DNA of 54,351 nucleotides from Saprospiraceae bacterium (lineage in GTDB: Bacteria > Bacteroidota > Bacteroidia > Chitinophagales > Saprospiraceae), in assembly GCA_028285085.1 (NCBI GenBank), contig JANQQI010000117.1, positions 1 through 54,351 of the forward strand. Direction: 5' to 3'. Made by a program: the position numbers and the translations under genes. Position 1 is the stretch's first letter. Each line of letters opens with the position of its first letter. Shown piece by piece: positions 1-7,705 of this stretch. The notes beneath the pieces are model-generated. The model saw only the letters and a program-made list of their open reading frames with translations. It searched no databases and was not told where the DNA came from.

Positions 1-1065
1 AATCTGGTGATCATTACGGATAATAACTTCAGAGTAAAATATGCCAATCAAGCCGTAGAAAAAGAATTCAACGTCAACCGGGATAAAGTCAACGAACAGA
101 TGATTCTGGATTTGTTTCGCAGCGATATCCGGGAAGAATTCATTCCTTCGATGCGTAAGATTCGCAATCTTAAATCCAATGATCGCTTCACCCAGGAATT
201 CAGCTTCGAGCTAGATGGGGAAATGCGCCATTACTTGCTCATCATCACCCCGATTGATAATGCTAACATCATTCGGAGTGGTTTCACCTTTGTAGGCATC
301 AACCTGACCAAGCTCAAGGAAAATCAAGCGAAACTCGAGGCATCCAATCGACAGCTCGAGCGGTTTGCTTATATCGCTTCGCATGACCTCAAATCGCCTT
401 TACGGAACATTGTCAGCTTCCTCGGTTTGATTAAACGTAAGGTCAGTAAAATTGACGACCCATCATTACAAGAATACATGGAATTTGCTACGTCTAATGC
501 AACCAGCATGTATCGTTTAATTGAAGATATTCTGGAATTCTCGCGTATGCGTAAAGAGCAAAAAGGAGAACACCAGGTCGTCGATCTGAACTTAGTGATC
601 CAACAGATTCAAAATACCATTAAGGATTATTTTGAAAACTACAATTGTGAATTCGAGTGCCCGGAGTTACCCACCATCATGGCTAATCCTACACAAATGT
701 TGCAGCTATTCCAAAACTTGATTGAGAATGGCTTTAAATACAACGAAAGTGAACTGCGTCGGGTCCGGGTAAAAGTCCAGGAAGTTCCCGGCAAATTGGT
801 GTTTTCTATTCAAGACAATGGCATCGGTATCGAAGAAAGCTTCCTCAATGATATTTTCGAGATTTTCAAACGCTTGCACTCCAATAATGAATACCCCGGC
901 TCCGGTGTGGGCTTGGCCATTTGCAAGCATATCGTTGAAGAGCACCACGGTGAAATCACCGTGATTTCCGAACCGGGCAAAGGATCCACTTTTACATTCT
1001 CTATTCCACAAAAGAAGGTCACACCAGAATTGGCAACCGCCGAGGTTGATACCGTCACTAACTAG
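1..1065 (+). CDS. PAS-domain sensor histidine kinase, 3' part
   Basis: The reading frame is open at the first base, so the N-terminus lies outside the window; the GTG at position 7 is probably internal. Counting from that GTG, residues 1-105 look like a PAS fold, followed by a short coiled linker. The dimerisation/phosphoacceptor H-box is ASHDLKSPL with the histidine near residue 126. The ATPase part has an N-box (LFQNLIENGFKYNE), a G1 box (DNGIGIEE) and a G2 box (GSGVGLAICKHIVEEHHG). This order is typical of HWE/phytochrome-like HisKA kinases of Bacteroidota that autophosphorylate in the cytoplasm. No receiver domain or response regulator follows, so its partner is unknown. Kinase identity is certain; the signal sensed is not visible. 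Confidence 0.93.
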   Translation, partial: NLVIITDNNFRVKYANQAVEKEFNVNRDKVNEQMILDLFRSDIREEFIPSMRKIRNLKSNDRFTQEFSFELDGEMRHYLLIITPIDNANIIRSGFTFVGINLTKLKENQAKLEASNRQLERFAYIASHDLKSPLRNIVSFLGLIKRKVSKIDDPSLQEYMEFATSNATSMYRLIEDILEFSRMRKEQKGEHQVVDLNLVIQQIQNTIKDYFENYNCEFECPELPTIMANPTQMLQLFQNLIENGFKYNESELRRVRVKVQEVPGKLVFSIQDNGIGIEESFLNDIFEIFKRLHSNNEYPGSGVGLAICKHIVEEHHGEITVISEPGKGSTFTFSIPQKKVTPELATAEVDTVTN

Positions 1066-1113
1066 TCCAATTTTCTTTAGTTACCAACAATTTTTAAAAA
1101 ATTGAAAAAAGAT

Positions 1114-1144
1114 TTTGTCAGGCATTAAAATATCAATACTTTTG
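1114..1144 (+). promoter_or_regulatory. Bacteroidota-type promoter of the ArsR-SRPBCC gene
   Basis: TTTG at 1114-1117 and TACTTTTG at 1137-1144 are separated by 19 bases. This matches the -33 TTTG / -7 TAnnTTTG consensus known for the primary sigma factor of Bacteroidota. Transcription would start around 1149, inside the palindrome that follows. Confidence 0.75.
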
Positions 1145-1168
1145 ACATGTTACCTTTTAGTAACATGT
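1145..1168 (+). promoter_or_regulatory. Palindromic operator, likely for the ArsR-type repressor
   Basis: ACATGTTAC (1145-1153) and GTAACATGT (1160-1168) are perfect 9-base inverted arms around a 6-base spacer. The dyad starts right after the -7 box and ends 13 bases before the ATG of the HTH gene, so a bound dimer would block transcription initiation. Autoregulation is an inference from position and from ArsR family habits. Confidence 0.7.
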
Positions 1169-1181
1169 AGAAATCCACAAT

Positions 1182-1928
1182 ATGATTTGGAAGGCATTAG
1201 CAGATCCGACCAGACGATCAATTTTGAATTTCTTAAAAAAGGCACCACATACAACTGGTGAGCTTAGCGAAAAATTCTCAAACCTCTCACGCTACGCTGT
1301 CATGAAACACTTGGGCGTATTGGAGAAGGCGAACCTGATCACTGTCAGAAGAGAAGGGAAGTACAGGTGGAACCATCTCAACAGTACACCCATCCAGCAA
1401 ACTTACGAGCAGTGGATGCGTAACTTGATGCAGCTACAATTGCTGGTCAATCAAAGCCCTGAGGAAATGGGGGAAAGAAACACTATCAGTACAACAACGA
1501 TTTTTGTAGAAACAACCATTGCACAGCCGCAGGCCCGAGTATGGCATGCGCTGACCGAAGAAACCAATCGGTGGTGGCAGCCGGAATTTTACGAGCATCC
1601 GAATGCAAAAAACCTGATTTTGGAGTCAAAGGTAGGCGGGAAATTCTACGAAGACGCAGGACAAAACGAAGGCCTGTTGCGGGCTTCGGTGATCGGAATT
1701 AATTCTCCGCATTCACTACAACTGCAAGGACAATTAGGAGCGAAGGCTGGTGGTCCGGCCATCTCCTTTATTCACATTCAGTTGGAAGCCCAGAAGCAAC
1801 GCACTTTATTAAAATTAAGTGACTCCATTTTTGGCCCCATTTCCAAAGCTTTGGAAAACCGACTCTCGGAAGGCTGGACAGCTATTCTTGAGAAAGGCTT
1901 AAAGCCTTATTTAGAACAAATCGTATAG
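1182..1928 (+). CDS. ArsR-family HTH regulator fused to SRPBCC (AHSA1-like) domain
   Basis: The first ~85 residues form a winged helix of the ArsR type: it opens with KALADPTRRSILNFL and has a recognition helix region around RYAVMKHLGVLEKANLI and a wing at VRREGKYRW. No metal-binding cysteine pair is present, so this is not a metal sensor of the classical kind. From about residue 105 the sequence resembles the START-like AHSA1/SRPBCC fold (VETTIAQPQARVWHALTEE, then GGKFYED), a hydrophobic ligand-binding cup. In many bacteria these two domains are separate adjacent genes; here they form one polypeptide, suggesting that a small ligand bound by the C-terminal cup controls DNA binding. The ATG at 1182 fits the promoter and operator just upstream. 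The ligand cannot be read from sequence. Confidence 0.85.
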   Translation: MIWKALADPTRRSILNFLKKAPHTTGELSEKFSNLSRYAVMKHLGVLEKANLITVRREGKYRWNHLNSTPIQQTYEQWMRNLMQLQLLVNQSPEEMGERNTISTTTIFVETTIAQPQARVWHALTEETNRWWQPEFYEHPNAKNLILESKVGGKFYEDAGQNEGLLRASVIGINSPHSLQLQGQLGAKAGGPAISFIHIQLEAQKQRTLLKLSDSIFGPISKALENRLSEGWTAILEKGLKPYLEQIV

Positions 1929-1958
1929 ATTCTAAGACATTTATCATTCTCCTTGTCG

Positions 1959-1995
1959 AAAAGCCGTTAGAGCAGAGGCGCTCTGCGGCTTTTTT
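1959..1995. terminator. Bidirectional rho-independent terminator
   Basis: AAAAGCCG (from 1959) pairs with CGGCTTTT, with an inner AGAGC/GCTCT stem. T-runs follow on both strands. It separates the ArsR fusion gene from the convergent CHU_C gene, whose stop codon is only three bases to the right. Confidence 0.85.
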
Positions 1996-1997
1996 CT

Positions 1998-3959
1998 TTA
2001 TCGGATTACCGTGACGTCACCGGAATAGCTCACGATTACGCCATCAATAAATTCAACTTCAGCGTAGTAGACGTAAACGCCTTCACTGACCACCTGCCCT
2101 TTGAAGGTGCCATTCCACCCCAAGCTGGGCACATTGAGAGCTGCGAGCCCGGAGTCGAATACTTGTGCGCCCCAGCGATCGTATACACTTAGCCGACGCA
2201 CTCGGGCAACGTCTTGCCCTTGCAGAAAAAACCAGTCATTGGTACCATCAAAATCAGGAGTAAACGCATTAGGGATATAAATCTGACGGTCGGCCTGGAC
2301 GCGCACTACAATATCATCGGTGGCCCAGCAATCGACATTATCACTGCTAATGGTTAATTGATAACGCGCATCCACCAGCGGGCGGGCCCAGGTAGCAAAA
2401 GCATTCGGCGCCCGCAGAGAATTGCCCAACGGATCAGACCACAGAAAATCAAAATCTTCCGTTTCCGAGCTGTTGAAGTATTGGGGCTCTAACCAAACGC
2501 TATCACCTAAGTCCAAGGTAATATCCGGCCCTAATTCTACCTCAAGTCCATCAAAGGATACCCAAACGGAATCCACGCGAGTAGCACAGCCAGAGGTAAC
2601 GGTCACACTGTACCACCCCTCCTCCGTCACTTCCAACTCAGGTGTCATTGCACCAGTATTCCAGAGATAAGATAGCGCATTGGGTGCCATCCCGTCTAGT
2701 GCTATCGTATCGCCGGGACAACCATTGAGCTCCGTGGGAAAATCTAATACGAAAGGTTCCACCCAAAGATCGGTAGAGTCATCCAGCGCCAGCGTTCGAG
2801 GATTATCTGATGAAGACGCTCCCCCCAGACTAGCCGGCAAGTTGGTCAATCGTGCCTGATTCTGACGCAATCCCATGGCATTTGGTCCGACCTCGACCCG
2901 AAGCAGGATGCTATCAATACCTGTAGGAATCGTCATCTCCACAATTTCCAAAACGTTATCCCCTACTCCGCTGACGACCTGGCCACCAAAAGGATTTTGG
3001 ATAATTTCAGTAATCGTTAAATCCGGCGGCAAGGCATCTGTTAGCTTGACACCCATTTGGGGTACTTGCGAACTGTTAGCAATCCTGAAGCTGTAAATTA
3101 CCTCGGTACAGGGAATCGTTACTTCTGGAGATACCGTTTTTTGCAATTCTACAGTATAGGGACAGCTGCAGCCATCTTTACTTGCCGTCATCGGCCCTTG
3201 TGCTTCGACCGTAAAAGTCCCAGTCGTTTTATCAATGCTATAAAAATTGACAGCGAAATTAGCGCCCAGCGCATCACCGTAGCCAAACAGATTGCCAAAG
3301 GCATCAAAAAAGATTGCCCCCAGCGCATCGCATTGATCCGTTGTCGGATAACTAATCTCATCTACATCTAAAGTGGTCAAATCAAGAGTAACCAAACGAT
3401 TAGCTCTTTGATCAAAACCGTACATCAAACCATCCGTTGGATCAAAAGCAATATCCGCACAGAATACATTGTAATCTCCCGTTTGGTTGATCGTCAAGAT
3501 ATCCACATCGTAATTATCCAAATCAACTAAAGCAATCTGCCTGGAACGGTAGGGTTCTCCTCCCGATCCTAATAAGGCTAGGTATTGCCCATCGGGAGTA
3601 ACATCCCCAGCAAAGTAATCGAAGCCAGACGTCAAGTTGAGGTCAGACAGGAAAATCGCCTGCTGGTTTTGCCCAATTCGATACAGTCGATGTAAGTTGG
3701 GTTGTACGGCATAGATGTAATTGTCCGTTCGACGGTAACCGACAGCGTTTAAATAATTCGGTGTCCCATTGGGAGTAAAGGGGGTAAAGTCAACGGTACC
3801 AGAGGGAGGATCGACAATAACTCGATAGAAAGTGGTAAGGCCATCGCTGTTAATCGACAGGTATAAACTGCCGTCGCAAATCAGGGGCTGAGATAGGCCC
3901 GGAAGGAGGCCACCACACCAAAAAAGGAGGGTAAATAGGTAATACTTTTGAATTGACAT
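1998..3959 (-). CDS. Secreted surface protein with DUF11-like repeat and CHU_C (T9SS type B) sorting domain
   Basis: 653 residues. A signal peptide occupies roughly residues 1-23 (hydrophobic FTLLFWCGGLLPG, then GLSQP). Residues ~25-260 are rich in beta strands and GxxY/D patterns and may be a propeller. Around 270-385 there is a DUF11-like domain (KTVSPEVTIPCTEVIYSF, with TDALPPDLTI), then a short Ig-like segment. The last ~90 residues are the gliding-motility-associated C-terminal domain: IYIPNAFTPDFDGTNDWF, YDRWGAQVFDS, GWNGTFKGQ, GVYVYYAEV. That domain is the type B signal for the type IX secretion system and is usually matched to a SprF/PorP-like partner; such a pair lies at 26.3-29.8 kb. 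Its role, probably adhesion or surface attachment, is not resolved. It shares its terminator with the preceding gene. Confidence 0.88.
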   Translation of the reverse strand: MSIQKYYLFTLLFWCGGLLPGLSQPLICDGSLYLSINSDGLTTFYRVIVDPPSGTVDFTPFTPNGTPNYLNAVGYRRTDNYIYAVQPNLHRLYRIGQNQQAIFLSDLNLTSGFDYFAGDVTPDGQYLALLGSGGEPYRSRQIALVDLDNYDVDILTINQTGDYNVFCADIAFDPTDGLMYGFDQRANRLVTLDLTTLDVDEISYPTTDQCDALGAIFFDAFGNLFGYGDALGANFAVNFYSIDKTTGTFTVEAQGPMTASKDGCSCPYTVELQKTVSPEVTIPCTEVIYSFRIANSSQVPQMGVKLTDALPPDLTITEIIQNPFGGQVVSGVGDNVLEIVEMTIPTGIDSILLRVEVGPNAMGLRQNQARLTNLPASLGGASSSDNPRTLALDDSTDLWVEPFVLDFPTELNGCPGDTIALDGMAPNALSYLWNTGAMTPELEVTEEGWYSVTVTSGCATRVDSVWVSFDGLEVELGPDITLDLGDSVWLEPQYFNSSETEDFDFLWSDPLGNSLRAPNAFATWARPLVDARYQLTISSDNVDCWATDDIVVRVQADRQIYIPNAFTPDFDGTNDWFFLQGQDVARVRRLSVYDRWGAQVFDSGLAALNVPSLGWNGTFKGQVVSEGVYVYYAEVEFIDGVIVSYSGDVTVIR

Positions 3960-4035
3960 AGCTTTTTAGTTTCTTGCCTGGTAGGAAAGTAATGTTTTTT
4001 TTATTCAAACCCTTCCCTATACTAAAAAATTATCT

Positions 4036-4043
4036 TATCTTTG
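4036..4043 (+). promoter_or_regulatory. -7 box upstream of the L31 gene
   Basis: TATCTTTG matches TAnnTTTG exactly and lies 33 bases before the start codon, within an AT-rich stretch. No convincing TTTG is present 19-21 bases upstream, so only the -7 element is claimed. Confidence 0.6.
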
Positions 4044-4076
4044 CAGTCCAAATTTACAATGTAAAGAATAAGTAAA

Positions 4077-4349
4077 ATGAAAAAAGATATTCATCCATCA
4101 AATTATCGTTTTGTCGTCTTTAAGGACATTTCAAACGATGAATCCTTTTTGACACGTTCTAGTGTAGAGACGAAAGAGACGATTACTTGGGAAGACGGTA
4201 AGGAATACCCTTTGGTTAAGATGGAAATCTCCAGTTTTTCACATCCGTTTTTCACCGGTAAGATGAAATTCGTTGATACCGCAGGACGTATCGATAAATT
4301 TAATAAGAAATTTGCGAAGACACGTTTTGCGAACAAGGAAAAGAGCTAA
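4077..4349 (+). CDS. rpmE2: 50S ribosomal protein L31 type B
   Basis: 90 residues, the usual length of type B L31. It begins [19 protein letters not shown] and contains the conserved [24 protein letters not shown] segment (cited here only as a landmark around residues 55-78). There is no CxxC pair, so this is the zinc-independent form. It is a monocistronic gene with its own -7 box and a strong terminator, as is common for this gene in Bacteroidota. It acts at the central protuberance of the 50S subunit. Confidence 0.96.
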   Translation: MKKDIHPSNYRFVVFKDISNDESFLTRSSVETKETITWEDGKEYPLVKMEISSFSHPFFTGKMKFVDTAGRIDKFNKKFAKTRFANKEKS

Positions 4350-4370
4350 TGCAAACAGCAAACGATAAAC

Positions 4371-4404
4371 AAAAAAGCCCGTGCCTTGGTGCCGGGCTTT
4401 TTTT
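4371..4404 (+). terminator. Rho-independent terminator after L31
   Basis: AAAAAAGCCCG (4371-4381) pairs with CGGGCTTTTTT, with a seven-T tail at 4398-4404. It begins 21 bases after the L31 stop codon. Confidence 0.93.
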
Positions 4405-4500
4405 ATGTGCTAAACACATCATTAGTTTTATCGATAGGAATTACCCAAAGTCCCTGATTAAACCGTAACTTGCGGTAGAAAAGTAGACGACCAAAAGACT

Positions 4501-5718
4501 ATGGAAAACGTCATTCTCTTTGATAGTGATGTCCGCGACAATTTACTCCCTTTAACCTTTACCCGCCCCATTTGCGAGTTGCGTGTAGGTATCCTTCGGA
4601 TTCGAGAAAAATGGGAGAAATGGTTCGACGCAAAAGTATCCTACATCACGCAGGACTACCTGTCCAAAAAGTACCCTATCCACATCGAAGATGATAATTT
4701 TGTCATCAATGGTGCTGCCTTGCCATCGGAGCCGCTCTGCCGTCTGATTACTCAGCTGGAGCCGAACGAAGCCTTACTCAAAGACGGCGAATTGATTGCA
4801 GCACGCATGAATCGCCAGCAGTTTGACAGCTTGATTCACGAAGAAGAAATCGATGAATTAGCTGGTTTTGAATTAGGCGAAACACCTTTCTTAAAAATCG
4901 ATTTTCCCTGGGAATTATTCTCGCTTAATGATCAAGCTATCCGAGAAGATTTTCGGCTATTGACGGAAGACCGCACTTCACAAAAGCTCAGCGATTCTAA
5001 TCGAATTATTGGCAATGGTGCCATCTTCGTTGAAGAAGGTGCAACCGTTGAAGATGCAACTTTGAATACGACCACGGGACCGATTTATATTGGGCGCGAA
5101 GCGCAAATCATGGAAGGTTCGCTTATTCGAGGGCCTTTTGCCTTGTGCGAGCATGCGACGGTCAAAATGGGAGCAAAAATCTACGGCGCCACCACCATTG
5201 GCCCGCACTCCAAAGTGGGTGGCGAGGTCAATAATATTGTCCTCACTGCCTATTCCAATAAGAGCCACGACGGCTTCCTCGGTAATGCAGTGCTCGGCGA
5301 GTGGTGTAATCTCGGGGCCGACACCAACAATTCTAATCTTAAGAATAACTACTCCGAAGTCAAGCTTTGGCACTACCCCAGTGAGCGCTTTCATCCGACA
5401 AACTTACAATTCTGTGGTTTGATCATGGGCGATCATGCCAAATGTGGGATCAATACCATGTTCAATACAGGAACGGTCGTTGGCGTCTCTGCAAATATTT
5501 TTGGTGCAGGCTATCCGCGCAATTTTGTGCCGTCATTCACCTGGGGTGGCCCTGGTGGGATGAGTACCTTTCAAACGTCCAAAGCTTTCGACACGGCCAA
5601 GCGCATGATGATCCGACGTAATATTGAGTTTGACGAAGTAGAATCTAATATTCTAAAGAGGGTGTTTGAACTCACAGCCCAATTCCGCCGGTGGGAGAAA
5701 CAATCTAATCCGGTTTAG
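4501..5718 (+). CDS. GlmU-like bifunctional sugar-1-phosphate nucleotidyltransferase/acetyltransferase (alternative Bacteroidota type)
   Basis: 405 residues. The N-terminus MENVILFDSDVRDNLLPL followed by FTRPICELRVGILRI is the signature of the alternative GlmU group of Bacteroidota, in place of the classical GxGT(R)M motif. From about residue 165 to 330 the sequence has a left-handed beta-helix hexapeptide pattern (IIGNGAIFVEEGATVED, later GAKIYGATTIGPHSKVGG). In this family the two halves are believed to make UDP-GlcNAc from glucosamine-1-phosphate for peptidoglycan and lipid A. The downstream methyltransferase-like gene begins 11 bases after the stop, so the two are probably cotranscribed. 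The family assignment is secure; the precise substrate is inferred. Confidence 0.85.
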   Translation: MENVILFDSDVRDNLLPLTFTRPICELRVGILRIREKWEKWFDAKVSYITQDYLSKKYPIHIEDDNFVINGAALPSEPLCRLITQLEPNEALLKDGELIAARMNRQQFDSLIHEEEIDELAGFELGETPFLKIDFPWELFSLNDQAIREDFRLLTEDRTSQKLSDSNRIIGNGAIFVEEGATVEDATLNTTTGPIYIGREAQIMEGSLIRGPFALCEHATVKMGAKIYGATTIGPHSKVGGEVNNIVLTAYSNKSHDGFLGNAVLGEWCNLGADTNNSNLKNNYSEVKLWHYPSERFHPTNLQFCGLIMGDHAKCGINTMFNTGTVVGVSANIFGAGYPRNFVPSFTWGGPGGMSTFQTSKAFDTAKRMMIRRNIEFDEVESNILKRVFELTAQFRRWEKQSNPV

Positions 5719-5729
5719 ACCACAGACCT

Positions 5730-6410
5730 GTGCAACAACCGTTTTGGAAACGTTGGTTGAGTTATCTATTTGAATTTCACATCGAGAGTACCTCCAGTGA
5801 ATATAATCCTCACCTTTATGTGAGCCTCAATCGTGATCGCTACCAGCTTTGCACCGCTAATGCGATCTATTCTTACGAAGATCTTTATGATAACTTCACC
5901 GAAGCCTTTCGGAAGATTCCGCTAAACCGTCATACCATTAAAAATGTGCTAATCCTCGGCTTTGGGCTCGGTAGCGTTCCTATGATTCTAGAGCAAAAGC
6001 ATCAATTCAATTTTCATTATACCGGTATTGAGATCGACGAAGAGGTGATCTACCTGGCCAGTAAATATGCACTCCCTAGCCTCCAATCGCCTATCGAATT
6101 AATCTGTGCCGATGCGGCTGCTTACGTTGCTCAATGCCAAACGACCTACGACCTAGTCATCATGGATGTTTTTCTGGATGATGTGGTGCCGGATACTTTT
6201 GAGCAACAGTCCTTTTTAGAAAATCTCAAGAAGTGCATCACTCCAAACGGTATTTTGATGTACAATCGACTGGCGTATAATCGGCAAGATTTGGAACAAA
6301 CTCGCGCATTTTACGAAAAACAGTTTAAGCCCGTCTTTACAGAAGGGAGTTATCTGGAAGTACACGGTAATTGGATTCTGTTAAATCGAGCGGATTTGTT
6401 GGCCTCCTAA
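5730..6410 (+). CDS. Spermidine synthase-like class I methyltransferase-fold protein
   Basis: 226 residues from a GTG start 11 bases after the preceding stop; no ATG is available near it. The Rossmann motif is LILGFGLGSVPMILEQ (about residue 72), then an acidic strand end at YTGIEIDEEVIYLASKY, and VIMDVFLDDVVPDTF, which matches the spermidine synthase/SAM-dependent fold. The N-terminal beta domain of true polyamine synthases is reduced, and the catalytic Asp cannot be placed with certainty. It may therefore be a methyltransferase-like or aminopropyl-transferase-like protein. Its pairing with the GlmU-like gene is by spacing only. Confidence 0.75.
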   Translation: MQQPFWKRWLSYLFEFHIESTSSEYNPHLYVSLNRDRYQLCTANAIYSYEDLYDNFTEAFRKIPLNRHTIKNVLILGFGLGSVPMILEQKHQFNFHYTGIEIDEEVIYLASKYALPSLQSPIELICADAAAYVAQCQTTYDLVIMDVFLDDVVPDTFEQQSFLENLKKCITPNGILMYNRLAYNRQDLEQTRAFYEKQFKPVFTEGSYLEVHGNWILLNRADLLAS

Positions 6411-6447
6411 TCGGAAATGCCGAAATTTTAGTTCTGAACTTATCACT

Positions 6448-6972
6448 ATGCTATTTTCACGCTTACGTCTGCTATTAATTGGCCTCTTTCTGGTATTGGG
6501 CATTGTATTGCATGTCCAGAAAGGTATTGGGGTAGCATGGTATCTTTACGTGACATCGCTTATTCTACTTGCGACACATTTTTTGTACGGTAATGTTTGG
6601 GCCGCTTTTTCCAAACTCCGCAAAGGCCAGCTTGAAGAAGCAGAACGTTTGCTAAAGCAGACCACTAATCCAGCTTGGTTGGCGCCAGGTCCCAAGGCTT
6701 ATTATCACTTCATTCGGGGCATGATTGCACTGCAACGAAAAGCTTTACCCGAAAGCGAGAATCACTTACAGAAAGCGCTCGATCGGGGCCTACGCACCAA
6801 TAACGACAACGCTTTGGCGGCCCTCAACCTGGCCCATATTTGCTTCTATGAGAAACGCTGGAAAGACTGTGCTAAGTACTTGGAACAATCCAAGGCCCGG
6901 CAGCCCAATGACTTAATGATCAAGGAGAAAATTCGCGAGATGGAAAAAGTACTCGCACAACAGCTTAAATAA
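6448..6972 (+). CDS. Membrane-anchored TPR protein, paralogue of the convergent neighbour
   Basis: 174 residues. Two hydrophobic helices lie at about 5-24 and 30-48, followed by three TPR-like units (for example KGQLEEAERLLKQ, YYHFIRGMIALQRKALPE, ALAALNLAHICFYEKRWKD). The gene at 6986-7573 encodes a protein with the same plan and clearly similar motifs. It starts 37 bases after the methyltransferase-like gene, so it may be the last gene of the GlmU-like operon. The function is unknown; TPR units suggest a protein-binding scaffold at the inner membrane. Confidence 0.8.
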   Translation: MLFSRLRLLLIGLFLVLGIVLHVQKGIGVAWYLYVTSLILLATHFLYGNVWAAFSKLRKGQLEEAERLLKQTTNPAWLAPGPKAYYHFIRGMIALQRKALPESENHLQKALDRGLRTNNDNALAALNLAHICFYEKRWKDCAKYLEQSKARQPNDLMIKEKIREMEKVLAQQLK

Positions 6973-6985
6973 AATAATCTAGGAC

Positions 6986-7573
6986 TTAGATACGCTTCAT
7001 GCGGCCACCGCCTTTACCCCCTCGCATGGTGCGGGCGTGCTTCATCTGACCACGATTCGTCAAAGCCTTCTCGAACATTTTAATCTGCTCTTTGAGCTGC
7101 GGCTCGGTCACTTTACACGCTTTAGCTTTACGGAAGTGGTTCTTGGCGCTATTCCAGTTGCCTTTAGTTGCTTGAATATTTGCCAATTGAAGCGCCACCA
7201 TTGCTTTTTCATTATCGGTAGGCAGTTCTATTTCTTGTGCTTTGTTCAACCACTCTTCGGCCGCATTATTGTCTTTACGCTGCATCGCGATGGTTCCTTT
7301 CATCAGGTAGTAGAAAGCGCGATTAGTGCGATAAAGCCAATTAGGTTTGAAGGTCAGGCCAAGACGTTTTTCTGCTTCGTCTAATTGCCCCGTTTGTACT
7401 AATTGCGCTGCTGATTGTACTGTTCCCAGCAAAAAGTAACTTACTAATACTAAAACGCCAATCAACAAAAAGGGAAAGGCATACCAGAAACCATAAGCAA
7501 AAGCCAGAGCGGTACCTCCAAGCAAAAGCAAACCAATCAGAGCAAATTTGAGGTATATATTAAGTGTAAACAT
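6986..7573 (-). CDS. Membrane-anchored TPR protein, paralogue of the convergent neighbour
   Basis: 195 residues. Two transmembrane helices at about 6-26 and 30-50 are followed by TPR units: TGQLDEAEKRLGLTFKPNWL, YYLMKGTIAMQRKDNNAAEE, AMVALQLANIQATKGNW. These align with the neighbour's KGQLEEAERLLKQ, IRGMIALQRKALPESE and ALAALNLAHICFYEKRW. The C-terminal tail is basic and Gly-rich (RTMRGGKGGGRMKRI), which the paralogue lacks. The two genes face each other with stops 13 bases apart and no hairpin between them. The function is unknown. Confidence 0.8.
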   Translation of the reverse strand: MFTLNIYLKFALIGLLLLGGTALAFAYGFWYAFPFLLIGVLVLVSYFLLGTVQSAAQLVQTGQLDEAEKRLGLTFKPNWLYRTNRAFYYLMKGTIAMQRKDNNAAEEWLNKAQEIELPTDNEKAMVALQLANIQATKGNWNSAKNHFRKAKACKVTEPQLKEQIKMFEKALTNRGQMKHARTMRGGKGGGRMKRI

Positions 7574-7705
7574 GAATCACATTTTTAAAAATGATTCTCT
7601 GACCTTGAGGAAGTCAAAGAGATATTAGATCAAACAAACTACAATCCATTCGGTTGCACGCCGCAAAGTTACAACTTGTTATAGGAAATCGGTAATTCTG
7701 TGAAG

